DNA of 64,000 nt from Paenibacillus sp. JJ-223 (GCF_927798175.1 NZ_CAKMMP010000004.1:186001-250000); one strand, 5' to 3'. Positions 17,731-28,166 are shown, counted from the first letter of the stretch. The notes: generated by a model not told the origin, from the letters alone. Program-made: numbers and translations.

Positions 17731-20700
17731 GTGGTCTGTCTCACCTCGGCATCAAGTTGTGTAATTTCGACTTCTTCAGGACGGTAAACCGCCTGTAACT
17801 GACCGGATGCATCCGCGGCAAACAGGACGCTGCGATTGCTCTCCAGCACGAAGGAATACGTGGCTCCCGTGCGGGCATCCCGCACGCAAACTTCGGCATC
17901 CCGGCCATACTCGGAAACAAACACATACAGGCTTCCTTCCGCAAATGTCAGCTTACGGCCATACACCCCGGCAAGTTCGCCTCCGGTCAGCCATTCCATA
18001 TCGGAAACGATCCCCGCCGTATGCATGGCATACCGATACATGGCCGCGAGCGCTTCTTCCCGTTCGTTCAGCTCCAGCGGCAGCGGGCACCAGATCAGCT
18101 TTCCTTGACCCAACGTCACCTTTGTAATGGAGTCTAGCTTTGCTTTGCTTCCATCCGTTTGATTATGACCGTTCCCGTTCACGAGGACCTCTTTGCACAC
18201 TTCGGCAATACGGCGGCGACCATAGGCAAGCGCATAAGAGGTTCCGTCGATATCCAGCATTTCTTCGCGCTGCACGTTACGCTGCTCACGTTCGCCGACG
18301 AGGAGGTCTGCACGATCCGTCTTCTTCCAGTAGGCATCCAAGCCGAGCGGCCCGGTAAACAGCAGCGTGGCCCCTGCCTTCTCCGTGAACGATAGCAATC
18401 GTTCCAAAGCACCGCTGTCCATATTGTGCGGACTCGGCACGATGATCAGCTTCGGCGGTTGTTCTTCCAAATGCGCCAGATGGTACTCGGACATGGCCCT
18501 GAACGGTTGTTTCAGCTGATAGGCCAACACTCTCGTAAGCTTGGTCGTGGCATCATAGGCAAGCGCGCGATTGGAAAAATCGTTGGAATAAGGGAATACC
18601 ACCGCGATATCCTCCAGCTCACGTTCCCGGAAAAGATCGCGAATGCCGCCCATGAAACGGCCGAAATCATAGGATACGTCCGCCTCCGGCTTCTCTGTGC
18701 CATCCGCCCTGAGCGCACCGATATGGGATTCGTTGGCATTGTCCATGTAAAAATTCGTGTTCCAGATCCATTGCACGGCCCCCGCGCCGCCTGTGGAAAA
18801 AGCATACGCGTATTTCCGTTCCAGGATGCTGCGCAGTTCCTCCTCCGTGCGTTTGGCCCGGCCGTCCGGCGTTTCGACGTACATTATGCCCGTTTCCTGG
18901 ATCAGGTTCGGTTTATGCGGCGTTTTCGCAAAAATGCCATCCCATACGAGATCGTCGTTGAGCCACCAGGAATGCACGGTCGTATAGTCCACTTCGCTTT
19001 CATAGAAAAACGGAGAGGGCCGCTGTGCGCCCAGCGCTTCATCTTGTCCCATCGTCACGAGGTGATCGGGCACCAGATCCTTGATCGTTTGCACGAGTTC
19101 CCGCGCCCAACGGTTGTGCATCTCCATCGAGAACAGGCAATAATCCAGCCAGCGGGTTCCCTTTTTGGCCTGATGCATGTCCTGCACGTCGAAATTGATC
19201 TCTTCGGCTTCGGGGATGCGAGCGGCTTCAAAGTTCGGCAGCTGCGCCGGAGACATGTTCCACGCTTCCTGCAACACCTCGATCGTGTCATGACGTTCAC
19301 GCAGCCATTGCACAAACGCCTGCTGTTCGTGCAGATCCCTAGATGAGCGTGGCCCGCTGGAGAAAATGCGCGCCGGATCGAACATCGAAGGTTCGTTGAT
19401 CAGGTCCCAATCTACATGCGTCGCATGGGTATAACGACTGACGATGCTGCGAATGAAGCGTTTCTGGGCTTCAACGCTTTGCGGATCCAGATACGGATTC
19501 GTCCCTTCCCATGTCTCTGGCGTAAATGAAAAGAAGGTAAACGTCACGCGCAACCGGTGGCGCTTCGCCGTGAGCAGGAAGGCGTCGATCGATCGCAGCA
19601 CCTCTTCCGACATGTGGCCGTCCACCTGCATCATGTTGCGGTAAGCGGTCCAAATGCCGGTGCGAATCCAGTTGATGCCCGCTTTGGCCATCTGGGCCAT
19701 GTCCCGGTCCCATACCTCGGCGTTGGGCAGGAACAGGAACTTTCGGGCCACGTCGGATGCCATGTACGTCATGCCCACTACGGGAAGCGGGCGACCGCCC
19801 TGCAGGAAGTAATCCCGGCCGCGAGTCAGCAGCTCCCCTGCTGCGAGCAATTCAGCATCCTGTCCCCAGAAGCCTTGGCGAAGCATGCGTGTTTCGCCAT
19901 CCGGTCCCGAAGCCTGGCACACGATCCGATAAAGCCCGTTTTGAATCTCAAACGGGAGAGGAATTCGCGCAAAACGCTGTTCCCCCGTCAATGCCAGCTC
20001 CAACTGGTGATGCCATACTTGTTCAGCCTGACCATTTTCAGGGTCTGCCCGCTCTACTGCAAGTTTAAATATCCATGTTTCCGCCGTATCCATGCCAACG
20101 CTGCCGCGGGCTCTATGCTGCAAAATTTGTCCTTGCAGCGTCAGGATCGCCCGTTCTCCGGGTTCATACGAAGCATAGTTCGGCTTCAGCGAAAGCTCGG
20201 TCACACCTTTGGCGCAAAACTTCGCCCACCTTACGATCTCTTCCACTCCGTCCTGCTGCCAGAATAAATCGGTTAAGGGTGCATGAACGAATAGCCAGCG
20301 CGAGCCGGCAAACGTACCGCGGGAATTTTCCCACAAGACGACAGGGGCTGACACGCTGCGGCCATCCGTGCTGATTCCTTTGAGCAGGGGATAAATCTGG
20401 GTGCTCATCGGACCGGCGGAACCCATCTGGTGGGGCAAATCGCTTGATTTTGTCGTATGCGGAACCAGATTCCACGTCGGCGCAACAGGAAACAATCCTT
20501 GTCGTCCCTCCAGCAATGGCATGCTCGTGGACGGCTGCAAGCTAGCCACATTGTCCCCCGATACGCGCAGCGTTTCATGGATATAAAGCTCCTGATGATA
20601 TGCCGTCTGTTCCGGCTCCGCCACCCATGCATCATGCTCGCGCCGAACCGGCCGCTTGAATGGTGCGCCGCCGACGCTGACCAGGCTTCCTCCTTGATGA

Positions 20701-20954
20701 AGGAAATCGCAGATCGCCTTCCAGGCTGACTTCGGAAAATAAGGCGCATGCAGATTCACCAAACAACCTTGCCCATTCATCGATTCCAAGGCAGCTGCTA
20801 ATTCATCCGCACGGACGACCAAAATGCCCTCCGTTTCCGGCCAGTTCTTTTGCTCTTCCGGCGCAGGCAGAGCGATCTCGGCCGGAAAGCCGGGATCGCA
20901 CAACATGACGATCGGTGAGGCGGATTTACGTTTTTGCGCATCGTTCAGGCTCAT
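17727..20954 (-). CDS. Large (beta/alpha)8 clan GH-A-type glycoside hydrolase, family unassigned
   Basis: 1075 residues, no signal peptide. The N-terminal ~350 residues look like a glutamine-amidotransferase-like plus beta-sandwich region. The centre is a TIM barrel with acid/base candidate E in DLINEPSM and nucleophile candidate E in LIQETG, 166 residues apart, both at strand ends as in clan GH-A. A GH42-like trimerisation domain (VFPYSNDFSNRA) and a small C-terminal domain follow. Coupled by ATGA overlaps to GH125 upstream and GH38 downstream. Context suggests a beta-mannosidase or related exo-enzyme working on the glycan left after alpha-mannose removal; GH42 beta-galactosidase is the alternative. 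Confidence 0.8.
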   Translation of the reverse strand: MSLNDAQKRKSASPIVMLCDPGFPAEIALPAPEEQKNWPETEGILVVRADELAAALESMNGQGCLVNLHAPYFPKSAWKAICDFLHQGGSLVSVGGAPFKRPVRREHDAWVAEPEQTAYHQELYIHETLRVSGDNVASLQPSTSMPLLEGRQGLFPVAPTWNLVPHTTKSSDLPHQMGSAGPMSTQIYPLLKGISTDGRSVSAPVVLWENSRGTFAGSRWLFVHAPLTDLFWQQDGVEEIVRWAKFCAKGVTELSLKPNYASYEPGERAILTLQGQILQHRARGSVGMDTAETWIFKLAVERADPENGQAEQVWHHQLELALTGEQRFARIPLPFEIQNGLYRIVCQASGPDGETRMLRQGFWGQDAELLAAGELLTRGRDYFLQGGRPLPVVGMTYMASDVARKFLFLPNAEVWDRDMAQMAKAGINWIRTGIWTAYRNMMQVDGHMSEEVLRSIDAFLLTAKRHRLRVTFTFFSFTPETWEGTNPYLDPQSVEAQKRFIRSIVSRYTHATHVDWDLINEPSMFDPARIFSSGPRSSRDLHEQQAFVQWLRERHDTIEVLQEAWNMSPAQLPNFEAARIPEAEEINFDVQDMHQAKKGTRWLDYCLFSMEMHNRWARELVQTIKDLVPDHLVTMGQDEALGAQRPSPFFYESEVDYTTVHSWWLNDDLVWDGIFAKTPHKPNLIQETGIMYVETPDGRAKRTEEELRSILERKYAYAFSTGGAGAVQWIWNTNFYMDNANESHIGALRADGTEKPEADVSYDFGRFMGGIRDLFRERELEDIAVVFPYSNDFSNRALAYDATTKLTRVLAYQLKQPFRAMSEYHLAHLEEQPPKLIIVPSPHNMDSGALERLLSFTEKAGATLLFTGPLGLDAYWKKTDRADLLVGEREQRNVQREEMLDIDGTSYALAYGRRRIAEVCKEVLVNGNGHNQTDGSKAKLDSITKVTLGQGKLIWCPLPLELNEREEALAAMYRYAMHTAGIVSDMEWLTGGELAGVYGRKLTFAEGSLYVFVSEYGRDAEVCVRDARTGATYSFVLESNRSVLFAADASGQLQAVYRPEEVEITQLDAEVRQTT

Positions 20955-22270
20955 AACAACCCATCCTTCATCGCTTTATAGACCAGCTGGGAGAACAAGC
21001 TGTTGGACCAGGCAAACCATTTCCGCGTAAACACCGTCGGATCATCGGCATGGAAGCCTTCATGCATATATCCCGTATCCGCATCCGTCGCTTCCAGCAA
21101 TCGAATCATCTCCAGCTTCTCTTCGGCCGAGGTGGCCGTCAGTCCTTGCATGGACAATCCCATATGCCAAATATAATCCGGCGGCGTATGCGGGCTGCCG
21201 AGGCCCTTCGCCACTTTGCCTTCATAATAGAACGGATTTTCTTTACTGAGGGCAAAGCGCCGCGTATTCTGGTACACCGGATCATCCGCAGTTACGTAGC
21301 CGAGGTACGGAATGGACAGCAGGCCAGGCGTGCCGGCGTCGTCCATCAGGCAATAATTGCCGAACCCGTCGGTTTCGTAGGCATAGATCGGGCCGAATTC
21401 GGGATGGCGGTAAATGCCGTACAGCTCGATGCCATGGCGCACTTCCTGCTCCAGCTGTTTCAGCTCTTTCAGCAAAGCCATGTCACGGAACACCCACTCG
21501 GCGAATTCCTGCATCTGGCGCAGCGCTACGACGGCGAACATGTTGCCTGGAATGTTGTAGTGGAAATCGCAAGCGTCATCGCTGGAACGGAAACCGGACC
21601 AGATCATGCCCGTGTAATTGACCGGCATGCCTTGCCCGTTGTTGCGGATAGAGTCCGTCGGAATGCCATTATCCCTCGTGAAGCGATATGGAGACTGCTC
21701 CATATGCCGCTGCTCCGTTTTGAACAGGTCCACGATTACACGCACGGCTGCTTTGAAGCTGGCATCGAAAATGTCGGTCAGCTCCGTTTCTTTCCAATAC
21801 AAATAGGCGAGCCGAATCACGAAACATAACGAGTCGATCTCGAACTTGCGCTCCCACACCCAGGGGGACATTTCCGTTTCATCCGTCGTGTTCCAATGCC
21901 AGTCATTGGCCGATTCGTTGAACGCGTTGGCATACGGGTCGATCTGCACGTACCGGATGTGGCGTTTGATCAGACCGCCGATGATTCGCTGCAGCTCCGG
22001 ATCTTCCTTTGCAAACGGCACGTAATGGACCACCTGTTCCACCGAATCGCGCAGCCAGCAGGCAGGAATATCACCCGTGATGACAAAGGTCGTGCCATCG
22101 TTCATCAGTTTAGTCGTCGTTTCCAGCGTATTCGGGAAGCAGTTTTTGAACAGCTGGAGCAGCTTCGGTCTGTGAGCCAGCTTGTCGTCCGCCTCGGCGA
22201 GTACCGCTTGAACCGATTGCGGCAAGGCAACCGGAGGCATCGGTATTTTGGGTAATCTGAATTGTTCCAT
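20951..22270 (-). CDS. GH125 exo-alpha-1,6-mannosidase
   Basis: The 439-residue (alpha/alpha)6 enzyme removes terminal alpha-1,6-mannose by inversion. Seen: family-typical segments GDIPACWLRDS, DWHWNTTDETEMSPWVWERKFEIDSL and YMHEGFHADDP, which carry the acid and base carboxylates. AAAGGAGAA stands before the ATG. No signal peptide, hence intracellular. First of three translationally coupled genes (GH125, GH-A type, GH38). A 246-base spacer containing repeat copy 2 separates it from the upstream GH38. Confidence 0.92.
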   Translation of the reverse strand: MEQFRLPKIPMPPVALPQSVQAVLAEADDKLAHRPKLLQLFKNCFPNTLETTTKLMNDGTTFVITGDIPACWLRDSVEQVVHYVPFAKEDPELQRIIGGLIKRHIRYVQIDPYANAFNESANDWHWNTTDETEMSPWVWERKFEIDSLCFVIRLAYLYWKETELTDIFDASFKAAVRVIVDLFKTEQRHMEQSPYRFTRDNGIPTDSIRNNGQGMPVNYTGMIWSGFRSSDDACDFHYNIPGNMFAVVALRQMQEFAEWVFRDMALLKELKQLEQEVRHGIELYGIYRHPEFGPIYAYETDGFGNYCLMDDAGTPGLLSIPYLGYVTADDPVYQNTRRFALSKENPFYYEGKVAKGLGSPHTPPDYIWHMGLSMQGLTATSAEEKLEMIRLLEATDADTGYMHEGFHADDPTVFTRKWFAWSNSLFSQLVYKAMKDGLL

Positions 22271-22350
22271 GGTCGCTTCTCCTTTAATCTTTTTCCGTTA
22301 TTTAAGCCGGACTAATGAATCGCACCAGGACACTTCGAGTGCAGTACCAT

Positions 22351-22508
22351 CTTCCGATCACCGTTATCCCCGAATTTTTTGAACCCCCTTGTCAAGGGGA
22401 AAATCCGGTGATAAGACTACGCTTCCGATGGAGCTTTCTTTCAGAAAGCTTTTAGGACCGCTCCGCTTCTCCAGATTGGTTCTACCTCTCCGTTGATGTG
22501 CTTATCTC
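22351..22508. repeat. Hairpin-bearing intergenic repeat, copy 2
   Basis: Same element as at 951 and 35451. Arms TTATCCCCGAATTTT (22364-22378) and AAAATCCGGTGATAA (22400-22414) enclose CCCCTT/AAGGGG; then an AGCTTTC/GAAAGCT hairpin and a CCGCTTCTCCAGATTGGTTC segment ending near GTTGATGTG. It fills most of the gap between GH38 and GH125 inside the glycan operon. Confidence 0.75.
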
Positions 22509-22516
22509 AGTTCCTC

Positions 22517-25500
22517 TTATATATCGCGCAAAAGTACGGTTTTGATTTCGTACGGTGCGAAATGCAGTTCAATCTGCCGGTCGTTGGCTTCAAGCGGCTC
22601 TCCAACCTCTTCCAACGCATTGGAGAGATAAGCCTGCCCGAAGGCATGAGGCCATCTCAGGACGATCCGCTCGCGCGAGCCCGCCGATTCATAAAACCGG
22701 AGCACCGTGCCGTTGCCATCCTCAGCCGTTTTGACCGTATCCAGAATGACGTGTTTGCTGTCCAGCCGAATCCAAGCATCCCTGTCAGATGATGGACTTA
22801 ACGCTGTATTTACCGCGCCATCCTTGTCTTCTCCTTCGATCCGCATTACGGCTGCTTCACTGTTTAGTTCGGATGCCCGGCGCACCGTATGCGCGCTTCG
22901 CCAATCCCCTTCATGTGGATACAACGCATACGTAAAGTGATGCTCGCCCAGGTCTGCCGTTCGGTCGGGCCATCTTGGCGCGCGCAGCAATGAAAGCCGG
23001 ATGGTGCTTCCCTGCACGTCGTATCCGTATTTGCAATCATTCAGCAAACTGACGCCGTACCCGTACTCGGACACGTCCACAAAACGGTGCCCGCATACCT
23101 CATACTGGGCTTGTTCCCAGCTCGTATTGCGATGCGTCGGCCGCTCCAGCGCGCCGAACGGGATTTCGTACGTCGCCTTGGACGTCACCACGTCGATGGG
23201 AAAGCCCACTTTGAGCAGCTTGTGCTCTTCCTTCCAGTTCACCTGTGTTTTGAAATCGATGCGGCGGTCATGATGGTAGAACACGATGTCCTGCGTAATG
23301 AACGAATCATGCAGCCGCCAGCGGAAACGCAGCACGTCCTTCGTCCGGCCAGCGAGTACCCACTTTTGCTCCAGCAGCTCGGCTTCGCCAGCAACTTGAT
23401 GTTCATAACGGCTGTCGATATCCCAAGCATCCCAGAGCGTCGGACGGTCATGGAAAAAATAAAACCGATTGCCTCCCTCCCCGGGCTTGAGGACGTTGCG
23501 CTTCGCCGTTTTGTCCCATAAGCGGATGATTTCGCCATTGGCATTGAAGCGTACCTGATAGAACGGGGTTTCCCAGGTATCCACGAATTCGCTGCATCCT
23601 GGGCTCGGGTCAATCACTTGCTGTGAATTGTCTTCTCTCGGTTCAGCATGTGTTTCCATCGACGCGGCCAACTCCGCCATAGGTTGTTGCCGGGAATCAC
23701 TTTCCGCCAACGCATCTTGATTCATGCCGTTAACCGTTCCAGCATCCCGCTGGCCATCTGTGCCGTAATGGGCTTGCACATCGCAGGCCGTTAGCCAGAT
23801 GACGCGATATCCGAAGGCCGGAATATCCTCGACGCGTACAGAAATGCCATCTTCTCCAACATCCATAGGCAATTCCTGTCCGGCACCGTCTGTGACGACA
23901 TAGACTTTTGTTTTTGCCTGTACATCTATATCGTGGCTGTCCGTTCCCGGCAGCTTCACCACCGGGCTGCGTTTCCAGCCGAAGCCGTTGAACACCGCGT
24001 ATGGCACGCCGTCCCCCGGCCTGTTCACATCCATGCCTGCGGCCAGCCAATGCAGTCCTTGTGCAAGCCCCTGTTCTCCCAGCTCCATAACGCGCACATA
24101 CTCCTGCTCGGAAGTCACGTAAGACTCGGTAATGGCCGAACCTGGGATGATGTCGTGGAATTGGTTAAGCAGGATCAACTTCCAGCCATCATGCAAACTC
24201 GAACGGAGCGAGGCATCGCTTTGCTCATCCAATTCCGGCCGAGCCAATACATGCCACAGCTCCGCTTCCCGGTACAGATTCTCAGCCCGGCGATTGTGCC
24301 GCTTGTTGCGGGCGTGCGTGGTGTATGTGCCCCTGTGCAGCTCCAGATACAGGTCGCCATGCCACGCCGGAAGCTCCGGCCCCCGCTGTTCGATCCCTGC
24401 GAAAAAAGTAGCTGCCGTGCTGTAACGCTGGCTCGGCTGGCCGACCATCAGCTCGGTGCGCTGCACGTACTCCAGCATTTCCCGGGTTACGCCGCCCCCG
24501 CCGTCTCCATGCCCGTACAGCAGCATCTGCTCGGGATGTTCGGCTTTTTGGCGGTACGACTGCCAATGGTCGTGAATGTCCTTGGGCAGCGTGTGCTCAT
24601 TGACGCCATGATTGAGGTAGGACAAAATAGCCGTGCCGTCAATCCCTACCCAATGGAACAGATCATGCGGAAACACATTGGTATCGTTCCAGCCCAGCTT
24701 GGTCGTCATGAAGTAATCCACGCCGCCATGCTTCAGGATTTGAGGCAATGAAGCGCAATACCCGAACGTATCCGGCAGCCATTCGATCCGCGACGTCTTG
24801 CCGAATTCCTCCTGATAGAAACGCTGGCCGTACAGCATTTGGCGCATCAGCGATTCGCCGCTCGGAATGTTCAGGTCAGGCTCCACCCACATGCCGCCAA
24901 CGAGCTCCCAGCGCCCTTCGGCAATCCGGGCTTTGACCCGTTCGTACAATTCGGGATCGTTCTCCTTCAGGAAGGCATACAGCAAAGGCTGGCTTTGCGT
25001 ATACATATAATCGGGATATTCGTTCATCAGAGCATCGACGGTGGAAAAGGTGCGGCTGGTCTTGCGCACCGTTTCCCGCACGGGCCATAACCAGGCAATG
25101 TCGATATGGGATTGGCCGATCATATGCTCCAGCCCCTCCGCATTGCCGCCGATGCCGCGCACGTTCGTACGCAATTGCTGCTCAATCGCTCGGATGCCTT
25201 CACCCTGCTCGATCTCCTGTTTCGTCATGCCCACGAATGCATCCATGCCCTGGTGCAATGCTTCCAGCAAACGCACCCGGCGCAGCTCAGCTTCCGGCAT
25301 TAGCGCCGCCGAATCACGCACGATGGTGACCGTGTACATCAAACTGCGCACCGCCTCGTTCGGTCGGACCAGCAAACTTGTCACGGACGTAATCGGCGGT
25401 TGGATCACCGCTTGATGGTTGAGCGGATCGACGGGCTCCGGCACAGGATCGAACAGTTCGATTTCCAGCTCGGGACGATCCCCGATCCGGGAGGCATCCA

Positions 25501-25825
25501 GCGTCACGTAGGTATGATTGCGATCCAATCCTTGATAAGAGCGCCCATTAACCCTTAACAGCCCTTCTCCTCCAGACTCGAATACAAGCCCGAAGGGAGC
25601 ATCCCTCCAAGATTCCGGAATTTCCAGTCGTGTCCGAAAAAAATACGTCGTGCCCTGCACGCTGGGGAAAACATCCAAGCCTTCGCCCTCGGTATACGCC
25701 GTCTCTTCCTCGTATTGTCCCGGCAAAACATAATTGGCGCGGCGGATCTCCCAGCTGCGCAATTCCCGCTGTTCCAGCCATTGATGCCGGGACAGCTCGG
25801 CGATCCATCGTTTGATACGTTCCAT
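22517..25825 (-). CDS. GH38 alpha-mannosidase (MAN2C1-like)
   Basis: The 1102-residue cytosolic alpha-mannosidase has an N-terminal carbohydrate-binding-like beta-sandwich (to ~240), then the catalytic domain with metal motif GQSHIDIAWLWP, nucleophile D in LPDTFGYCASLP and metal histidine in FHDIIPGSAI, and a long beta C-terminal domain. An insertion rich in Q, D and E (about residues 690-745) is unusual. GGGAGG before the ATG overlaps the end of the GH3 gene, four bases upstream. Different sub-family from the GH38 at 14914. Confidence 0.92.
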   Translation of the reverse strand: MERIKRWIAELSRHQWLEQRELRSWEIRRANYVLPGQYEEETAYTEGEGLDVFPSVQGTTYFFRTRLEIPESWRDAPFGLVFESGGEGLLRVNGRSYQGLDRNHTYVTLDASRIGDRPELEIELFDPVPEPVDPLNHQAVIQPPITSVTSLLVRPNEAVRSLMYTVTIVRDSAALMPEAELRRVRLLEALHQGMDAFVGMTKQEIEQGEGIRAIEQQLRTNVRGIGGNAEGLEHMIGQSHIDIAWLWPVRETVRKTSRTFSTVDALMNEYPDYMYTQSQPLLYAFLKENDPELYERVKARIAEGRWELVGGMWVEPDLNIPSGESLMRQMLYGQRFYQEEFGKTSRIEWLPDTFGYCASLPQILKHGGVDYFMTTKLGWNDTNVFPHDLFHWVGIDGTAILSYLNHGVNEHTLPKDIHDHWQSYRQKAEHPEQMLLYGHGDGGGGVTREMLEYVQRTELMVGQPSQRYSTAATFFAGIEQRGPELPAWHGDLYLELHRGTYTTHARNKRHNRRAENLYREAELWHVLARPELDEQSDASLRSSLHDGWKLILLNQFHDIIPGSAITESYVTSEQEYVRVMELGEQGLAQGLHWLAAGMDVNRPGDGVPYAVFNGFGWKRSPVVKLPGTDSHDIDVQAKTKVYVVTDGAGQELPMDVGEDGISVRVEDIPAFGYRVIWLTACDVQAHYGTDGQRDAGTVNGMNQDALAESDSRQQPMAELAASMETHAEPREDNSQQVIDPSPGCSEFVDTWETPFYQVRFNANGEIIRLWDKTAKRNVLKPGEGGNRFYFFHDRPTLWDAWDIDSRYEHQVAGEAELLEQKWVLAGRTKDVLRFRWRLHDSFITQDIVFYHHDRRIDFKTQVNWKEEHKLLKVGFPIDVVTSKATYEIPFGALERPTHRNTSWEQAQYEVCGHRFVDVSEYGYGVSLLNDCKYGYDVQGSTIRLSLLRAPRWPDRTADLGEHHFTYALYPHEGDWRSAHTVRRASELNSEAAVMRIEGEDKDGAVNTALSPSSDRDAWIRLDSKHVILDTVKTAEDGNGTVLRFYESAGSRERIVLRWPHAFGQAYLSNALEEVGEPLEANDRQIELHFAPYEIKTVLLRDI

Positions 25826-25829
25826 TTTC

Positions 25830-28166
25830 CTATCCCTCCCTTACGTGCAGTTCCGCATATTGCGTATCGTTCACGTTTCTGCCGATATGGACGCGAAACA
25901 GCCCTGGCTCGACAACACGCTGCAGATGCCGCCCGATGTATTGCAGCTGCTCCGCCCCGACGCAAAAGCTAACCGTCTTCGTTTCGCCGGGCTCCAGCAT
26001 GACCTTTGCGAATCCCTTCAGCTCCTTCGCCGGACGGGTCATCTCGCTGGTGACGTCGGTGACGTACATCTGCACCACCTCGGCACCGCTTCGCGGCCCC
26101 ACGTTGGTTACCTCTACCGATACCGTAACCGTTTCGTGCAACGTAATGGATGCGGCATCGAGCTTTGGCACGCCATACTCGAAGGTGGTATAGCTAAGCC
26201 CGTATCCGAAAGGATACCGCGGCTCCAGGTCTTCCTCCAGATACCGTTTGCCGCGCGAACGTTTGCCGTTGTAATAGACCGGCAGCTGGCCGACATGCTT
26301 CGGAATGGAGATCGTCAGCCTGCCGGACGGATTCACGTCGCCGAACAGCACGTCGGCGATGGCATGGCCGCCTTCCTGACCGGGATACCAGGCCTCCACG
26401 ATAGCATCGGCGTGTTCATCCACCCATGGCTCCGCGATGGGACGGCCGTTGATATACACCACGATCAGGTTTTTGCCCAGTTTGCCGATCTCCTGCATTA
26501 ACTGCAGCTGCACGCCGGCCAGTCCCAACGTCATGCGGTCGATGCCTTCCCCGCAGTCCATGTCGTTCCACGAATCGCCTGATACGACAGAAGCTCCTGT
26601 TCGAAGGTCGATCGTGCCCTCGCCGAAGTCGCGCGCGCTGGAGCCGCCCATCACCATGATGACCGTATCTGCGGCTTCCGCCGTGGCGATCGCATGCTCG
26701 AAGCCTTCCGCAGCCTCGCCTTTGATGCGGCAGCCTGGCGCATACAGGACCCCGTCGTCCTGTTTCGCCAGCTCATCTTTCAGCGCCTCGTGCGAGGCGG
26801 CCACTTTGGCGCGAATGCCGTCCAGTACGGTGACGACTCGCGATCTTGGCTGGGGCGATGTATAGTCCCCAAGCTGGTTGTATGGCTGATCGGCGTTCGG
26901 CCCGATCACTGCGATGCGTCCTGCCGAAGCCGTGGACAACGGCAGCGTCTTATGCTCGTTTTTGAGCAAAACGATGCCCTCTGCTGCCAGCTGGCGAGCC
27001 AGCCGCACATGTTCTTCGCTGCCGATCACGTCAGCGGCCCGGTCCGCATCCGCATAAGGATGTTCGAACAGGCCCAGCCTGAATTTCAGCGTCAGCACCC
27101 GGCTTACGGCCTGGTCCAGCTCATGAGGCTCGAGCTTGCCTTCCTGGACGGCCTGCATCAGATATTGCCCGAACATCGTGCCGGACATCTCCATGTCGAT
27201 CCCGGCCCGCAAAGCCTGCACCGCTGCATCCATGCCGTCCGCCGCCACGTCATGACCGCTGGCAAGCATGTCGATGGCGCCGCAGTCCGTAATGACCAGA
27301 CCGTCGAACCCCCATTGCTCGCGAAGAACGCCATCCAACAGTTCCCGGTTTACCGTGCAAGGCGTACCATCAATTTCGTTGTAAGCCGGCATCACCGATT
27401 GCGCGCCAGCCTGCACCGCTTTCCGGAACGGGTACAAATCAACCTCCAGCAGCTCGCGCCACCCCATATGCACCGGTCCGGCATTGCGCCCGCCTTCCGA
27501 GCTGCCATAACCCACGAAATGCTTAAGCGTGGCTGCGAGTGCATCTTCCGCGTCGAGCCGTTCGCCTTGCAGCCCCTCCACGGAAGCGACCGCCATTTCA
27601 CCGATCAGGAACGGATCTTCGCCAAAACATTCCTCCGTGCGTCCCCAGCGCGGGTCGCGAACCACGTCCAGCACCGGGGAATACGTTACGGCTCCCCCCT
27701 GTGCCCGTGTCTCCCTCGCAACGGCACGGCACATCTTCCGGTAAAGATCGACGTTCCATGTGCTGCCGAGCAGCAGCGGGACCGGAAATACGGTACCGCC
27801 AATCGCCATGTGGCCGTGCGAGCATTCTTCCCCGATGAGCAGCGGAATGCCGAGCCGGGAATGCTCCACGGCGTATTTCTGGATCAGGTTGATCGCTTCG
27901 GCTCCTTCCCGTGCGGACAATCCGGTGTCTAAGGTCACTCCTGTCCACGGGTCGGCGCGCAGGGTGCCGTACAGCGAGCCGACGCCTCCGCTTGCGATCT
28001 GATCCTTGAATGCTTCGGTCAGCGTGATCCGCCCTGCCTCATGGCTGTACACTTGCCAGCCGAAAGGCTGGACAAGCTGGCCTACCTTTTCTTCCGTCGT
28101 CATCAGGCTCAGCAGGTGGTTCACCCGCTCTTCAACCGGTTTGCTGGGATCCTTGTAGATCATCAT
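25830..28166 (-). CDS. GH3 beta-glycosidase
   Basis: Exo-acting beta-glucosidase/xylosidase-type enzyme of 778 residues with the three GH3 domains: TIM barrel with nucleophile D in VITDCGAIDM (about residue 293), alpha/beta sandwich (AVIGPNADQPYNQLGDY) and C-terminal FnIII-like domain. No signal peptide. ATG at 28166 follows AAGGAG; an earlier ATG at 28187 has none. Sixth gene of the operon. With GH38/GH125 partners it may remove beta-linked sugars of the same oligosaccharide, perhaps beta-GlcNAc or beta-glucose; the exact sugar is not readable. Confidence 0.92.
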   Translation of the reverse strand: MMIYKDPSKPVEERVNHLLSLMTTEEKVGQLVQPFGWQVYSHEAGRITLTEAFKDQIASGGVGSLYGTLRADPWTGVTLDTGLSAREGAEAINLIQKYAVEHSRLGIPLLIGEECSHGHMAIGGTVFPVPLLLGSTWNVDLYRKMCRAVARETRAQGGAVTYSPVLDVVRDPRWGRTEECFGEDPFLIGEMAVASVEGLQGERLDAEDALAATLKHFVGYGSSEGGRNAGPVHMGWRELLEVDLYPFRKAVQAGAQSVMPAYNEIDGTPCTVNRELLDGVLREQWGFDGLVITDCGAIDMLASGHDVAADGMDAAVQALRAGIDMEMSGTMFGQYLMQAVQEGKLEPHELDQAVSRVLTLKFRLGLFEHPYADADRAADVIGSEEHVRLARQLAAEGIVLLKNEHKTLPLSTASAGRIAVIGPNADQPYNQLGDYTSPQPRSRVVTVLDGIRAKVAASHEALKDELAKQDDGVLYAPGCRIKGEAAEGFEHAIATAEAADTVIMVMGGSSARDFGEGTIDLRTGASVVSGDSWNDMDCGEGIDRMTLGLAGVQLQLMQEIGKLGKNLIVVYINGRPIAEPWVDEHADAIVEAWYPGQEGGHAIADVLFGDVNPSGRLTISIPKHVGQLPVYYNGKRSRGKRYLEEDLEPRYPFGYGLSYTTFEYGVPKLDAASITLHETVTVSVEVTNVGPRSGAEVVQMYVTDVTSEMTRPAKELKGFAKVMLEPGETKTVSFCVGAEQLQYIGRHLQRVVEPGLFRVHIGRNVNDTQYAELHVREG

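Noticed and set aside
26694..27932. 412-codon plus-strand open frame antisense to the GH3 gene
   Set aside because: Shadow of a GC-rich coding sequence; no ribosome site or domain.
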